Origin: Wolfiporia cocos
Taxonomy: Eukaryota > Basidiomycota > Agaricomycetes > Polyporales > Phaeolaceae
DNA length: 64,000 nucleotides
Reading direction: 5' to 3'
Assembly: GCA_029448655.1 (NCBI GenBank)
Contig: JACCLO010000009.1
Location: 3,038,001-3,102,000, forward strand
The notes beneath the pieces are model-generated. The model was not told the DNA's origin and searched no databases. It saw only the letters and a program-made list of their open reading frames with translations. Made by a program: the position numbers and the translations under genes. This document shows positions 23,373 to 35,278 of the stretch, piece by piece; positions within the stretch are counted from its first letter, which is position 1; each line of letters begins with the position of its first letter.

Positions 23373-24393
23373 GCCGAGGTTGAATGAATTCTATGCGCAG
23401 GAGACTACTGATCTCATCTGGCTACATATTGCTGCGCTCGGTCTACACTGCCCGCAACCTGAAGCTGGACACTAATGCTGAGACTATTGGCGACATTGAC
23501 GAACGACAAGGCACATCTTCTCTCGCAGGCTACAGTGTCATCACCTGCAGCTCGGCCCCGGTGTAGAAATCACAGCCGGAATACGGCGATGGCACGTACC
23601 GATAGACGTAGTGCACGCTGCGGCCTACTGTGGTCAGCGCAGCATGCGACAGACCTTTACTCTGCCGGCAGCGACAAGTGTTCCTGGCCTGATCAGATGT
23701 GCCATGGCGATGTTACCATCCCGATACTGAAGGTACGCTTACTCCCATTTGTCTGGAGACGTAGATTCCTGCAACAGAGTTGCTAAATTCATATTGAAGA
23801 AAATTATGTACTGACAGCAGGCTTCGGTGCCGGTCAACCCAACATTAATGCCCCTTCATTTCGGGAAGCTGACTTATCCTAGAGATACACAAATGATGAA
23901 CAGACAGAGTTGTGGTCTCTGATTTTGGAACTAGAACAATGGTCTTGACCTTAGCTTTCTGGCCCTTTCCCCATGCCTTGTGTGAAGCAGTGGGACTAGC
24001 AAGTTTACAAACGATGCCCGGCTTCGTTCAGGGCCATAGATCCTTGACAGTGTGGAGGACTCTGCTTGTGATTATCGGAGCTGTCCCGTGTAAATGGTGT
24101 ACATATTACACTGTTAGGAAAACCAGGTTGGGAGTACACATTTCTAACAGCTTTACATGTGTTGACTGTCGGAGCTGGAGTGCGATCACTCCTGATTAAT
24201 TGTTAGTCTTTGATGTGGTTTTCATTCAAAGTAACAGCTCCGCAACACTGGTCGGATGATTGTACGCCGAAATCTGATTGCCAGACCGTGAAGATACGTT
24301 TTGGTGGTCTGACAACGGTACAATGGCAGTTTGAAAGAATTTGATCCACAACCTCCATGAGAACCTGAGGTCCGGTCCCTCATATCAACTTGA
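23373..24393. other. Intergenic
   Basis: About 1 kb between the EH-like gene start and the 3' end of the first PARP gene. Only short, unrelated ORFs are seen. Confidence 0.45.
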
Positions 24394-26277
24394 TTAGAGC
24401 CGATAGACAACCAAATACAATGGGCGGATTGCCTCGTTCTGTTCAGCATTTAATCACAGTCCCTATGTTCACTTTTGTCACGCACCTTGTAGACTAAATC
24501 AAGGGCACGTCATGCATGCGTAGCATGGAAGTGGCACCAACTTACCTATGCTCTCGTCGTATTTGAGGCTTCCTCCGGGCTCACCGAGGACGGAGTCGTA
24601 GCCGGGAGGAGCCTGACTAGCAGTTAAAACATTCATTGCGGGCATATCAAAGAAGATCGCACCTCCATATAGTGAGGCTGGTCTATATATTCTTTCTTCG
24701 TTCTGCCAAGTACCACTTCGTTTAGGAGCAGAGCTCTGTAGGGAGACCCTCCCTGATTCACGACGTAATCATTTGACTAGGTGTGCGTAAATGGGTTACT
24801 CATTTATGGCCCACCAGTTCGACGACAGCGCACCTTGGATGACGTCGCAGACATGTATATGCCGGATCCAAATCGGCCATAGTTGAATCGTCGACCAAAA
24901 TGCGCGTTTTGGAACGACGTCTGCAGGAGCGAGATGAGCGCATCAGAGTATATGACCAACAATGGTAGGAAATACGCGGATGATGCTGCAGACAGAGCAC
25001 GCCTGACTCTGGCAAATTGTCGTATTTCGGAGACTGTAATCGTCACCAATCTGGCAGGCGCGGGTAGTACCGTGCCAGCGTCGTGAGCTGTTGCCGTTAG
25101 GCAGTCCCGTGCGGCGTTCTACGGCAAGCCTAAAGTCGAAAGGTCAGGAATGTTGTAGCAAGAGAGGGTGAGTCTCTTTACTTGTATCTAGCAAACCGAT
25201 CGGCATGTTCTCGGTCGCCGAAGATCTTCCAAATCTACGCCACAGTAAGCATCACTGTATAGATATAGTTACCTGCAAATGTACTCTGATTACAGTGGGC
25301 TTTGCCGTAGTATGTCTCCAACTCTGAGTGAATTGCATTTGCACTGCAAAAGCGGATGAAGCACCTTCATGAACTAAAGTATGGTCACCCACCACTCCTG
25401 AATGACTCGTGATTTGGGTCGACTTTGAGGATAATTGGCGCTGGCTCGATGTTAGGTAGAAAGGAACGTTTGACAGTATACGCTTTTCATACCGCTATCT
25501 ATGACTTGTTGACCACACCTTCGCGAGCAGAAGTCGCTCATACGACCATTAACTAGTGCTTTAGGCCACCTTATACAACTAGCATTATGGAAAATGATGA
25601 ACCCCGGCGAACATCAATTGCTGCTAACTTTAAAGCTCACTTCAAGCACGCCTCCGCTTGGCCCTTCGCCACGGCTTCCCTAAGGGGCGATCAAATTGTA
25701 TAACTGCTGAGTTATCTGCATCCAGATTAACAACCGCTTACAAACGATGTCCCTCAGAGCAGTAGCTGCCTGGGGGTCCATCGGTGGGCTTGAAGACCGG
25801 TCTCTGGCATCCAGCAAGCCCGCATACACCATCACGACCGCCAGGGGCACGAGGGTCCTGAGGGCTCGCTGAAGGCCCACCGGTTCGCTGGAACTCTGCG
25901 GCACATCGTTTTCCGCAGAAGCCATGCACTGGCGGGATGTGTTTATTAGGAATAACGATCGGCATTCGGCGCCACAGCGACACTTATGTGGCTCGGGCGG
26001 CGCGTGCTCACCGCGGCTGCCCTCGACGTAGACAGGTCGCTTCTGGCAGTTATGTGAGTGAGCATGTTAGGATGCGATGCAGATCGATAATGGGAGGTAA
26101 GCGCGTCACCTTGCACCGAGGGTGCTGGCTCGCTACGGAGGGCGTCAGCACCACTGCGTCTCGATGGGCCAAACCACAGTAGGATGAGTAGGATCCATCA
26201 GGATCTTGCCACACAGGCCTATCGCACCCAGGATATCCGCAGGGGGTATTGGGTCCGCGCGTACTGTCGGGACACAT
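24394..26277 (-). CDS. Zinc-finger PARP-type ADP-ribosyltransferase, copy A
   Basis: Predicted NAD-dependent ADP-ribosyltransferase. The N-terminal exons encode Cys/His clusters: CGYPGCDRPVW...YCGLAHR, NCQKRPVYVEGSRG, FCGKRC and CGLAGCQRPVF...YCSEGHR. Such clusters are likely zinc-binding. The catalytic part contains RRWHGTTRACQIG, CQSQACSVCSIIR, FGRRFNYGRFGSGIYMSATS, ALLLNEVVLGRTKKE and GYDSVLGEPGGSLKYDESI, then the last exon NEAIRPLYLVVYRL and a TAA at 24394-24396. The His (WHGT), Tyr (GIY) and Glu (DES) match the H-Y-E triad of poly-ADP-ribose-forming PARPs; actual activity is inference. The gene has many short introns with partly resolved edges. It is a tandem paralogue of the next gene in the same orientation, and both look intact. 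Confidence 0.8.
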
Positions 26278-26759
26278 ATTCAGCTCCTGAGCGTAGTATC
26301 GGCCACAAGAGAGGAGACGAACTCAGGGCGGCAGCTTTACGTCTTTTATCTACTACCAATCTTGGCCAGTCGCAATAAAATGCAGTTCCACCTATAGTAC
26401 CTCAAATTAAAAAAACTCTGATATCTTAATGGCATGTGCAATTCACTGTCCTGGAACGTTCCATTCCGAAAGTTGTGAAATGCTTCAATTACTCAAGCGA
26501 GCATCTTACATGTTCTCCGGAAATAAATGATCAATTGGTTCCGGTGCAGGCAAAAATGCCATCGAGAGCTTGAAAACGTGACAGATGCCGTCTCGAAGTC
26601 ATAATATGAGTCATATGCAGGATAACGGTTTCGCTAACACCTCTCAGTCTAACCATGCCGTATACAATCAGGGTGGTTGTATATTTTCTTCCCAACACGA
26701 CAAGCACCAATGACGATTCTTGAAGGACATAAACACCGTATGTACGAATTGAAACTGCA

Positions 26760-28688
26760 TCAGGGCCGATAGATTACCAAGAACAGTGGACGGATCGCCT
26801 CGTTCTGTTTGATGGTCAGTCACAGCGCTCCACAGCTGACGTTCGCCCACGAACCTTGTAAACTAAAGATGTAGAGGCCCCGAAAGTTAAGAATGCATCG
26901 TATGATCTGCAGCATACATCATAGCTTACCTATGCTCTCGTCGTAATTGAGGTTCCCTCCAGGCTCGCCGATAACGGAGTCGTAGCCAGCGGGCGCCTGA
27001 CAGGCCTATTGAACAATACCGACGCATGGGATTAGAGGAATATCTCACTTCTCTGTAGTTTGGTTGATCCGTCAATTCCTTCTTGGTCTTGCCGAGAACA
27101 ACATCGTTCAGGAGCAACGCCCTGTAGGGAGACCCTCCAAGTTCGACAACATAGTCGTTTGACTTGTAGTGGACCTTTACAACATGTCTCCAACCTAAAT
27201 GTACGAGTCTCACACGCACCTTGGATGACGTCGCAGACGTGTAAATGCCGGGTCCAAATCGGCCATAGTTGAATCGCCGACCAAAATGCGCGCTGTTGAA
27301 TGACGTCTGCCACCACGAAGGTCGAACCGTGAGCTCTAGTCAGTGAGCGACCTACATCAGAAACATACACGGATGATGCTGCACACAGAACAGGTCTGCT
27401 GATTACAAACTTTGACATTCTGAGGACTGCGATCATCGCCGATCTGACAGGCACGCTTAGTGCCGTGCCAGCGCCGTAAGCTGTTGCCGTTCTTCAGTCC
27501 GGTACGGCGCTCTACAGAAAGCCTAAAAAAGTAGACTATGGTGAGATTTATGAGTGCGTGCAGTTCCATCTTACCTGTATCTCGCAAACTCGTCATTGTG
27601 GTCCTGGTCGCTGAAAATCTTCCACACCTAAATCAAGATTAGGGCGGTACATTGTGCAATGGCGAGGCAGTCACTTTGAGCACAGTCGGCTTCGCGGTGG
27701 GGTGCTTCCAGCTGTCAGTGAACTGCTTCGCAACTGCAGCAGCACCGCTACGTTGAGCGTGTCATTACTGGCGTAGCATGTCAATTACTCACCACTCTTG
27801 AACGCTTCGTGCTCTTTGTTGACTTCGAGTACAATTGGAGCTGGACGATATCAGAGATATAATGCACCCAAAAGCTATTGCAACTACCCTTATTGACGAC
27901 ATTTTGACCGCACTTTTGGGAACAGAAATCACTTATGTTTTCGTTAACCAGAGCTTTGGGCCATTTGCCACAACTAGCGGTTGAGTACAGTCAAGAGCCA
28001 GCGCGTATCAGCGCTGCTTTCCGAAGCTTACCTCAAGCACGCCTCCGCCTGGCCTTTTGCCACAGCTTTCCTACAAACGATCGAGTTGTACCAATCATGA
28101 AGTATGCAACTTGGTCAATCGCGACTCACAAACGATGCGCATTGGAGCAATAGCCGCTCGGGGCACCATTGGTGGGCTTGAAGACCGGTCTCTGGCATCC
28201 AGCAAGCCCACACACACCGTCACGACCGCCAGGGGCACGAGAGTTCTGAGGGCTCGCTGAAGGCCGGCCGGTCTGATGGAACTCCGTGGCGCATCGTATG
28301 CCACAGAAGTCGTGTACTAGCAAGATGCATGGATCAGGAGCAACAATCGACAGACGATGCCACAGCGATACTCGTATAGCTCAGGGTGATGTGTACTCAC
28401 CGCGGCTGCCCTCGACGTAAGCAGGGCGCTTCTGGCAATTCTGAGAGGAGAGGAAGCATGTTAGTGGGATGTATTGTAGATCGATGATGGAGACGGATGC
28501 GGAAGGTATGTCACCTTGCATAGAGGCTGCTTGCTCACCGCAGACGGCGTTGACGCGACTGCATTCCGATGGGTCGTACCGCAGTAGGACGAGTAGGAAC
28601 CATCAGGATCTTTCCACACAGTCCTACGACATCCAGGATACTCGCACAGGGTGTCGGAACCACGCGAAGTATCGGAGCACATATTCAA
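26760..28688 (-). CDS. Zinc-finger PARP-type ADP-ribosyltransferase, copy B
   Basis: Tandem paralogue of copy A with the same architecture. Cys clusters: CEYPGCRRTVW...YCGTTHR, NCQKRPAYVEGSRG, FCGIRC, CGLAGCQRPVF...YCSNAHR and ENISDFCSQKC. A helical linker follows (APIVLEVNKEHEAFKS, AVAKQFTDSWKHPTAKP, VWKIFSDQDHNDEFARYR). The PARP core has LRRWHGTKRACQIG, RFNYGRFGPGIYTSATS, ALLLNDVVLGKTKKELTD and GYDSVIGEPGGNLNYDESI. An exon of only eight bases (VYK) and a last exon NEAIRPLFLVIYRP end at the TGA 26760-26762. The H-Y-E residues are all present. The start is taken at the ATG 28688; the second in-frame ATG (MCSDTSRG) aligns better with copy A. Its 5' end is head-to-head with the NADAR gene. Confidence 0.82.
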
Positions 28689-28760
28689 CCGCTAAGCAAA
28701 GTATCAGTCGCAATGGAGAGAACAAGAGGCAAACACGGGGCAGTCTACCTCGAGCTCGCC

Positions 28761-28770
28761 TTTTATATAT
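28761..28770 (-). promoter_or_regulatory. TATA-box-like element, PARP copy B
   Basis: Read on the minus strand the sequence is ATATATAAAA, about 75 bases upstream of the PARP copy B start codon, inside the 198-bp gap to the divergent NADAR gene. A weaker counterpart (TAGATAAAAG, minus strand) lies at about the same distance upstream of copy A (26343-26352). Confidence 0.5.
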
Positions 28771-28886
28771 CTGCGATTGATCAGGAAGCAGCTGGATCAC
28801 ACGCGCGACAGCTTACGTATAATGCTGCTGCGGGCATGACCTTCCAGCGCTCAGCACTGTGTATTCACAAGCAACTGAGTGGCAAT

Positions 28887-29710
28887 ATGGGCAACGCTGC
28901 ACAATCGATGTCGGTAGACTGGGATGAAAGCATCTCGTCTGATCTCTACGAGGATGAAGATGCGATGGATATTGATCCGCCAGTCATACCAGGTGGATTC
29001 TCGAGGCATGCAGAGTTACAAGGCGCACGTTCCGTGCAAACACCAGTGAGGAGAAGTCGCTATGGCCGACGATCAAGTCATGGCTGGCGATCAGAGCTCG
29101 GACCAGTTACTCCCATATATTTCTATCGTCGTGATCAACCATACTTTGAGTAAGTAAAGCCCATTAGATAGGAGTGCTCACTGAGACATCTCCCAGGTTC
29201 ACAAATTTCTCTCCTCATCCTGTGACATATTGTGGCTACGTCTATCCAACCGCAGAGCATCGTAAGTGCAGTACTCGGTTTGCATACTCAGACGCTCTCA
29301 GCTTGAGATCAGTGTTCCAAGCGCATAAATTCCTCCCTGCCCGCCCCGACCTCGCCGAGGAAATTCGCTCGCTTCCACATCCGCGCGCGGCCCTTCAAGC
29401 GGCCGCGCAGCTGAGCGGCGCACGCCGCCCCGACTGGTTCGATGTGAATGTGGGCATCATGGACGCGGTCCTTGAGGCCAAGTTCACGCAGCACCCGGAG
29501 CTGTGCGAGCTGCTCCTCAGCACTGGAAGGCGTCCGCTGATTGAGGCCAGCCAGGTGAGCTTGCTGTGCGTCTTCCTTACAGGGACGAGTACTGACGCGG
29601 TTGTGTAGGTTGATGCGTTCTGGGGAGCCGGAAAGTGGGGAGATGGGAGGAACGAGCTGGGAAAGGCGCTGATGCGCCTGCGGGACAAGCTTGCACATGG
29701 TCATTGGTAA
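28887..29710 (+). CDS. NADAR (YbiA-like) domain protein
   Basis: NADAR/DUF1768 proteins act on N-glycosidic bonds. Known members include plant and bacterial enzymes acting on riboflavin intermediates and bacterial ones that remove ADP-ribose from guanine. Exons 28887-29149, 29197-29261, 29313-29554 and 29609-29710 give 223 residues in frame. An acidic, Arg/Ser-rich N-terminal extension of about 75 residues precedes the domain: FYRRDQPYFEFTNFSPHPV, YVYPTAEHLFQAHKFL, FWGAGKWGDGRNELGKALM and RLRDKLAHGHW. The Glu in AEHLFQ and the Asn in GRNELG match the family's conserved positions. The gene is divergent from PARP copy B (198 bp between the start codons). The ATG 28887 is the first in frame; a second (MSVDW) is close by. 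Confidence 0.9.
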
Positions 29711-31224
29711 AATCGCTCGGTTCAAAATTACCACGCTACGCTTCCCTTCAGTGGTTTTGCTGAATCGCGTGTATCAGGATTAGTAGTGCATCAGGAAAGG
29801 TCGTGTTTTTTCTTTTTGAAACACTGGCTCAAACAACCCATCGATCATGTATGAATACTATTTTGAGTGATTCAGCTCTCTACTACCCATCCTCCTGTTT
29901 ACAGCTCCTCATCCTTCCTGTCCAACTATTTGCGTGTGGCGTCCATATAGTGGGGTGGTGCGGCACGTGGTCTGGGCTCTTTGGCGCCACTGTTGGGTTG
30001 CTTCGTCAGGATCAGATTTACCGTACCGCCTCCTTCGCGGCCGCTGCTCAACGAGTCCTGCCGGGATATAGCAAGATGGCTGTTCAGATACAGACTTGGA
30101 TCGAACGCTGACGACTCTCATCGTCTGCTTCTATAATGTCCTCAGATCAGTCCTAGTATCGCATTTATGTATCCGGTGTAAAAAGCCCGCCTCGAATGTC
30201 TGTGTCCACTGTGTGCCCGGTATGGGTGGAGAGATACACCGGTCGGATTTGAGTCACACATCGCTATTTGCAACGTATGTGACAAGGCTGACCCAGCAGC
30301 TTGGCACTTAGTATGGTGATCGTCTGAGGCCCTAGCCAACAGAAGCCTAACCTGCGGTGCATGCAGAGCAGATTATACAGTGATCATGGCGACTCGAGCA
30401 TTGTTGCACTTGTGTTGAGTGTCACTCTGCATGTGCAAACTCTGCTGTCACCGTTGATCGAAATCCATCTCATTTTAGATTGATGCTGCTTGTGACATGA
30501 TAAAGCACAACGCTAAGGCAGTTTCACATTGTTAATGCTCTTACTAAACGCGAGATGATGATACCGACATCATGAGTCTCTCAAACGGTCAAACACAAAC
30601 CTTCCTCGATAGCGCTTGTTCAGCTGAGTCTCCAACACATAGCAAGGTGGAGATGTGCCTCTACTTCCACTGCGTCAACAAAGCTCTTGATCCTGTTCTG
30701 ATGGACCTCCTGACTGAACTCACAGACAAGCGTCCGTTGAATGTTGTAAAGCCCGTCACAGAGATAAAATGGAGACTGATGTGCACGTCGTTACATCAGA
30801 GCAGGAGTACCGTGAAGTATGTTATCATTTTGGATCTCATATTGAGAATGCTGATTCGCACCGGTCTGTATGATCGTCGGACAGCTGCAACCAATGAGGC
30901 TGTTGTCATCATCAAGGATCATCATAGCTGTGGGCTGCTTTGCGTATCCATCATAGAGACGGAGCTCTTGACGAGAACCGCATCGAAACGGGAAATGAAT
31001 TGGCATCCTCAAAGTAGGGACGATTTATAGCGCTTCACATATCCTCTGAGGGGGCCATCGGTGCTCGCTCTCGTGGTCATTGGCATTCTCATTATCGACA
31101 CGAGCGGATATACTGTATAGTACTGAACGATGATGCACGAATACTGGGACCTAGCCGGTGTAAAGGCTTTAAAGTACATGATAATGGACGTAGATCGACA
31201 ATAAATAGAGATGATAAGCATGAA
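29711..31224. other. Gene-poor interval
   Basis: About 1.5 kb between the 3' ends of the NADAR and G-alpha genes. One open frame of 152 codons (30572-31030, plus) has no recognisable domain and no splice logic that would support it. Confidence 0.45.
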
Positions 31225-33250
31225 TCAGACGAGATCTGCTTTCTGGAGATATTGTTGGATCAGCCCATCTCGCACTGCCGGCGAATGTCAATACAAGAAC
31301 GGTGAGATCGCTGTCGTTACTAACCGGATGCAAGCGTGGATGCTGTGGCTTTGGTGTCCTGCTCAAGGTGAGATACGAAGACGGGCGAGAGAAGTTGGCG
31401 ACGTACCACGACCGAGGTGACGTATCCGTAAAAGGAGCGGTGCTCTGGAGAAAGATCCTTGTGTTGCTCGCGGAACTTGTGATGCAAGTCTGGAATTGCT
31501 AGGTCAGCACACGCAGAGTGCGGCGCACTGTTTGAAATACATTTTGCGAAAGTAGGCGCATTGTTATCTCGGTCGCCAAAGCTCGACAGATATTTGTTGA
31601 TCTTGACACCCGCCTTGAGCTTCTTCGCGAGCAGGTCATACTTGTTTAAGAATACTGCTCGGGGGTAAATGCAACACGCGACAGAAAAGGCAGGGACAAC
31701 GCACAGACAATGATGCACTTTGCGAGCAATTTTGACTGGACGATGGATTTCCAGAGGATGAACGAGTCCTCGAGGCGGTTGACGCGGCGATCCTCGGCGA
31801 GAAGCTCGTCGAAGCAGGAGATGGGGGCAAGGAAGAGGATCGCGTTGGCGTCTTCGAAGTATGGAAGCCATGCCGCGCGCTGCGAGGACACGATCAATGC
31901 CGATCACGGTCTGATGCAGATCGACGCACCGACGTCCGCGAGCCACCCACGTCGTACATGATCCATTCCTTTGCGATCGCACGGTCCATGTTGCCTGTAT
32001 TACATAATTCATACCAATCATATTGCAGCAATACTCCCACCCACCGGTCTCAAACTTGAGTCTGTATTCCTGCACGCCCACCGTCCGCAGCCGTGTCCGC
32101 ACCACGTCCTCGTCGGAGGGCTCGTACTCCCGCGTCGTAATTCGCTCAGACTCGTCTAGAAAGCTGGCAAAGCATCAGCAGGATAAACACTCCAGTCGGG
32201 GCTCAACACATAGACCACTCACAATCCAGGCGACTCCTCTATCCGTATTTTCCGCCGACGCAGCATCGCCCGCACAGCGTCGTCTGCCCACAGCGCGGCG
32301 ATGTCGTCCCTGCACCCTGCAATAACCTCCGTCGCATCGTCCTCCAGCGACCGCTCGTGCCCGCTGCCCACTTCGCCGCTGCCGCCCAGCGCCTCGCGCC
32401 ACGAGCGGTTCGAGCGCAGGCAGAGGTCGTTCCCCCGCGCGCTACGCGCATATGCCGCGTCGAACGGCGTCGCGTGCATGACACCCTGCGCGTCCGCCCC
32501 GTCGGCGGATACCTCGCACGTCGCCGCGCCGAGGCGCACCTTGAGCTCGCGCTCGATGTGGCGCAGGGGCGCGAGCCGCAGCTTCAGGAGCGTATGCTTG
32601 CTCGTCAGCTCGGCCGGTGCAGGTTGGCGCGCCCGCTCGTGCTCGGCGCCGGAGGGCGGTGCGGGGCCGTCTTCTGATGGCGATGGCGGTGGTGATGGGC
32701 CGTCGGAGGCGGTGGAAGCGGGTGAGGGGCTGCTCTGCGGCCGCGCCGCCGGCTGCACCGCGAGCTCGTCCGCGAGTGCATCGAGGATAATGTTCACGGA
32801 GCGGACGAGGTTCAGCTGGATCACCGCGCGCCAGGACGCGCGCTCCTCCTGCCACGCCTTGGGCGCGAACGTGAGTTGGAAATCTGACGGGTGTGAGCAG
32901 CGGCTCGGCGGCACCGACGGGCATGGGCGGACGTACTCTTGAGCGTGGTCGACTTGCCTGCGTGCGGAGACAGATGAGCTACGGTGCGCGAGAGAGAGGA
33001 GATGGTACGGACCACTTTCGCTCTGCCCGAGCAGGAGCAGCTTGAAGAGGGCCTTGTTCCGCTTCCACGCATCGCGCTCCTGACGGATGCCTTCGTCGAT
33101 GTCGTCGCTGATGCGCTTCGCCTCGGTCTCCTTCTGCAGCCGTGCCGCACGCTCTGCCTCCGTCTCGTCTGCTGGCGGCGCGATGGCTGCCGCGAGCGGA
33201 TCGTCGAGCGCGGCGGGGAGGAACTTGCTGCGAGACTGGAACTTGGCCAT
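31225..33250 (-). CDS. Divergent heterotrimeric G-protein alpha subunit
   Basis: Predicted GTP-binding signalling subunit at the membrane. The N-terminus MAKFQSRSKFLPAALDD leads into LLLLGQSESG-KSTTLKNFQ (G1, split across exons 33013-33250, 32937-32957 and 32223-32883). A long low-complexity Pro/Ser insert sits in the helical domain (about 32600-32770). Then come FFLDESERITTREYEPSDED, VVRTRLRTVGVQEYRLKF (switch I, with R and T kept), MYDVGGSRTSRAAWLPYFED (switch II), LAPISCFDELLAEDRRVNRL, LNKYDLLAKKLKAGVKI (G4, NKxD) and YVTSVVDTKAT, then the tail VRDGLIQQYLQKADLV with the TGA at 31225-31227. The catalytic Gln of DVGGQ is Ser, so GTP hydrolysis may be altered (inference). No N-terminal MGxxxS myristoylation motif is seen. 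Such non-canonical G-alphas are known in basidiomycetes. Confidence 0.87.
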
Positions 33251-33615
33251 TGCGCGTGCACGGGTCGGGCAGGGCGTGTTGGGCCCGCGATTTGAGGGGC
33301 CGCCGGCTAGAGAGTTAACGGACGAGGGTTAAGCGTAGGCCCGAGATACGCGGACAGGCACAGTAGTGCTTGAGACGATAAGTGTGCAAGTGTGCATCCT
33401 AACATGACAACATCTCTCTGCCGCCCGCTTCCGCGCTCATCCTCGCAACCATCACGTCTCTCGCACATCGCGAGCACGCTGCGCAATGACCAGATTACAC
33501 TGCCAATTTGAAGTGGCAAGGACGGGGATGATAGCGCATCAATGATGATCCAAGGCGGGAATAATACTAACGCGTAGATACACAGGAAATAGAGAGAACG
33601 AGACCGACGGAAAGC

Positions 33616-35269
33616 TCACAGCAGCAGCGAGTCGAGCTTCGACAGCACTTCTAGCACCCCTGCCACCAGCTCAAAGCACAGATCCTCCTCCCCGCGCATC
33701 TCCTTCTTCACTTCCGTGACCAGCCCGAGCACTGCCTCGCGTCCGCTCAGTCCTGAGCTGCCCATCCCGATCCGCGCCGCCTCCCGCTTCCGCGTCGGGC
33801 CGCCCCCGCTTTTGCCCCCGTTCGCACTCCCAAACGGCCAACACGCAAATTCGGCAAGGATGTCGTCGCATCGCTGGAACGCGGCTTCGCGCTCCTCATA
33901 CGTCAGCCGCCCGAACGCGTTGTCGAGCACGCTCGCTGCGTACGCGGCGCACACGAGACACACTGCGCGCGCCGCGCGCGCCTGCGTGCCCTCCTTGTGC
34001 AGCGCCGCGCTCGGCACCGCGGACGTCGCTGCGGTGAGCAGCGCGACGACGCGCGTGACGAGCGCCTCCTTCGTGCGCACGTCCGCAACGGGGTGTGTCG
34101 CCATGTCGAAGAGGAGGAAGTTGCGCTTCTCTGTCCGGAGCACGCCCTTGTCGACGAGGCCCTTGGCGAGCCGCTCGCGCACCTGCTTCAGCTGGAAGCC
34201 GATCTTGAGCACGTTCCACGTCTCGCCTGCGCGCGGTTGGCGTCGGGTGTGTGGCAGCGTGACAGCGTGCGCGGGGCGGGCGGAGGGATCCAAGAACAAA
34301 CGCCACCGTCAGCCTGCGTCGCGTGAGTCCACGTCCCCGCATCGCGGATCGCGCCGACCGCGGCGGTTCGGCGGGGCAGCACTCACCGCTCAAGAGGTCG
34401 ATCCACGTGTTCACCGCCATGCGCTCGACCGCCTCCTGCGCCCTCATCATCCGCAGCGTCTCGTCCAGGATCGTCTCGCCTGTTTGGCGATCGTCGATCA
34501 CTTCCACTATACGCTCCGCGGGGGGCATCTGGCGGCGGTTCGGGTCGCGCACGAGTGCGATCCGTCGCCGTAGCGCGAGCTCGATGAGGATGCAGCCGCG
34601 TAGCGCGTATGAGATGTTGTCGTTCCAGAAAGATAAATAACCCTGGTGGAAAGACATTAGACCGTTTGAGACGGAGGATCCGGTACTGCAGCCGATGCAG
34701 CTTCTATATTTATCGCTGCGAAACCGTGTGTTATTGGGAGTGGTGTAATGAATCACAGCCAGCAGCCACGCCAGGTGGCTGCAGTGACGACCATCCGGTA
34801 CAGCAGAAGAAACGCGACACTGGCGCTAAAGGTGCATAGTATAACTGTACGTTACCAGCGCTCGGCGCAGCATAAGGCACTGTTGGGATGCGGGAAGCAC
34901 AGGCACGCCGGCGTGCGCAGCCCGCGCGCGCGCTGAGGGCGGGGACAGCGAACGCACCTGCTTGTCCTTCAGCCCCAGCAAAAGAACCTCCTCCATGATC
35001 GTCAGTCGTGGCGCGCGGCCGCCCTGCCGCTCGTCCTCGTCCTCGCGCTCGAGATCCCGAGGGTCATACGCGATCTTGCTCCCGCCCTCAAAGGCAGAAC
35101 CCGCGTGCGACACGGAGTGTACTGAGGCATGATGGGAGAGCCCCGCGCCGTTCCCGTTGCTGCTCGAGGTCGACGCGTTGAGGCCCCGTGCATCGTCCGG
35201 GTCATCAGAGTTGTTGGATGAAGCCGAGTTCGGTACGCGCCGCCGGGACAGTCCGCCCGCGGATGACAT
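33616..35269 (-). CDS. VPS74: Vps74/GOLPH3 (GPP34) family protein
   Basis: PI4P-binding Golgi adaptor that retains glycosyltransferases by linking them to COPI. Exons 34958-35269, 34387-34642 and 33616-34226 give 392 residues. A Ser/Asn-rich N-terminus is followed by [35 protein letters not shown]. Then come EVIDDRQTGETILDETLRMM, NTWIDLLSG-ETWNVLKIGF, and QLKQVRERLAKGLVDKGVLR with EKRNFLLFDMATHPVAD. The Trp and Arg of [12 protein letters not shown] and the two Arg in the RERLAKG/VLRTEKR segment correspond to the PI4P pocket known in GOLPH3. The C-terminal segment VLEVLSKLDSLLL is also family-typical. Compared with yeast Vps74 it is slightly longer, owing to Gly/Ser linkers. Confidence 0.95.
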
Positions 35270-35278
35270 CGCGCGCAA

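Noticed and set aside
30572..31030. Protein-coding gene of 152 codons
   Set aside because: No domain, no splice context, and composition like the surrounding non-coding sequence.
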